DNA of 6,537 nucleotides, from NCBI GenBank assembly GCA_026993705.1, contig JALWSJ010000167.1, positions 1 through 6,537 of the forward strand, given 5' to 3'. Both the position numbers and the translations under genes were made by a program. The notes under the pieces are model-generated. The model saw only the letters and a list, made by a program, of their open reading frames with translations. It was not told where the DNA came from and ran no database searches. Positions 6,295-6,537 of this stretch are shown here, one piece after another. Within the stretch, counting starts at the first letter, position 1, and each line of letters opens with the position of its first letter. This DNA comes from Flavobacteriales bacterium. GTDB taxonomy: Bacteria; Bacteroidota; Bacteroidia; Flavobacteriales_D; Parvicellaceae.

Positions 6295-6298
6295 TTAT
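6162..6298 (+). repeat. attC-like imperfect palindrome at the 3' end of the cassette
   Basis: The outer pair is ATAACG (6162-6167) with CGTTAT (6293-6298). The main stem pairs 6180-6198 with 6270-6288, 19 positions with two A-C mismatches; the inner arms include GCATTTGGCA and TGCCAAACGC. Unequal spacers (3 and 5 nt) separate the main stem from the R''-like box 6167-6176 and the R'-like core starting at 6294. The terminal loop is about 71 nt and contains copies of ATAGTG. Total length of about 137 nt is in the range of large attC sites such as Vibrio repeats. It also fills the space between two co-directional genes without a uridine-tract terminator. Confidence 0.6.
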
Positions 6299-6327
6299 GG
6301 GCAAGGTAAACAGACAAGCGAAAAAAA

Positions 6328-6537
6328 ATGAACCTATTAAAAAACATATTTATTCTAACAACATTTATGATTGTTAATATTTCGTTCGGACAGACGAAAA
6401 GATTGACCGCTATAGTTGACAGTATTGCCCAAATAAATGAAGTACAACAAGAACACATTGGAATTGCAGGAACAGAAGGTGAAAACTATAAAAATTTTGA
6501 ACAATTAAAGGAAATTGCAACCACAGACGAATTAGTT
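6328..6537 (+). CDS. Secreted or periplasmic hypothetical protein, 5' part only
   Basis: The frame is open from ATG 6328 to the last base (70 codons), so the gene continues beyond the window. The first 22 residues are a clear Sec signal peptide: MNLLKNIF gives a basic start, then a hydrophobic core ILTTFMIVNISF, and a GQ site typical of Bacteroidota exported proteins, with likely cleavage around residue 22. The mature start TKRLTAIVDSIAQINEVQ looks helical, and the stretch around EQLKEIATTDELV resembles the lead-in to HEAT-like repeats of some Bacteroidota proteins, which is only a weak impression. The start has eight A residues before TG, the usual A-rich context. The gene begins 34 nt after the CGTT boundary, so it would be the next cassette-type unit. 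No lipobox cysteine is seen. Confidence 0.7.
   Translation, partial: MNLLKNIFILTTFMIVNISFGQTKRLTAIVDSIAQINEVQQEHIGIAGTEGENYKNFEQLKEIATTDELV

Noticed and set aside
6060..6458. Minus-strand reading frame of 132 codons
   Set aside because: It overlaps the end of the 189-codon gene, the whole palindrome and the signal-peptide gene on the opposite strand. Its Cys/Phe/Ser-rich product looks like antisense of AT-rich coding DNA.

Overview
The window reads as a piece of a Flavobacteriia (Bacteroidota) chromosome. The evidence is low GC content, A-rich start contexts in place of Shine-Dalgarno sequences, several matches to the Bacteroidota -7 promoter element TAnnTTTG, a mevalonate-pathway decarboxylase, and protein sequences that look flavobacterial. 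No rRNA, tRNA, CRISPR array, transposase or integrase is visible.

Layout from left to right. Positions 1-122 are non-coding and hold a good leftward promoter for a gene outside the window. Positions 123-3534 hold three tightly packed leftward genes. In transcription order they are rimO (S12 methylthiotransferase), mvaD (diphosphomevalonate decarboxylase) and a DUF368/PopT membrane protein, the undecaprenyl-phosphate translocase family. The last two link isoprenoid synthesis to recycling of the isoprenoid lipid carrier. Positions 3535-3850 are an intergenic stretch dominated by a structured repeat-like element of about 140 nt with two strong hairpins. Positions 3851-5464 hold a leftward three-gene nitrosative-stress operon. 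It consists of an Rrf2/NsrR-like Fe-S regulator, a RIC (YtfE/ScdA) di-iron protein and a group III truncated haemoglobin. A 24-bp imperfect palindrome and a -7 box lie upstream of the regulator and suggest autoregulation.

From about 5577 the strand and character change. An orphan rightward gene of 189 codons is bracketed by a perfect 10-bp inverted repeat, GTTGTAGCAC at 5577-5586 and GTGCTACAAC at 6167-6176. It is followed by a long imperfect palindrome (6180-6198 against 6270-6288) and then by another CGTT boundary at 6293-6296. If the segment is circularised between the two G|TT points, the ends form a complete R''-L''-loop-L'-R' structure, which is the architecture of an integron cassette with its attC site. 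A second unit starts at once and encodes a secreted protein that runs off the right edge. This apparent cassette array beside a housekeeping/stress-response region is the most interesting part of the window. It is inferred from structure alone, because no integrase is present here.
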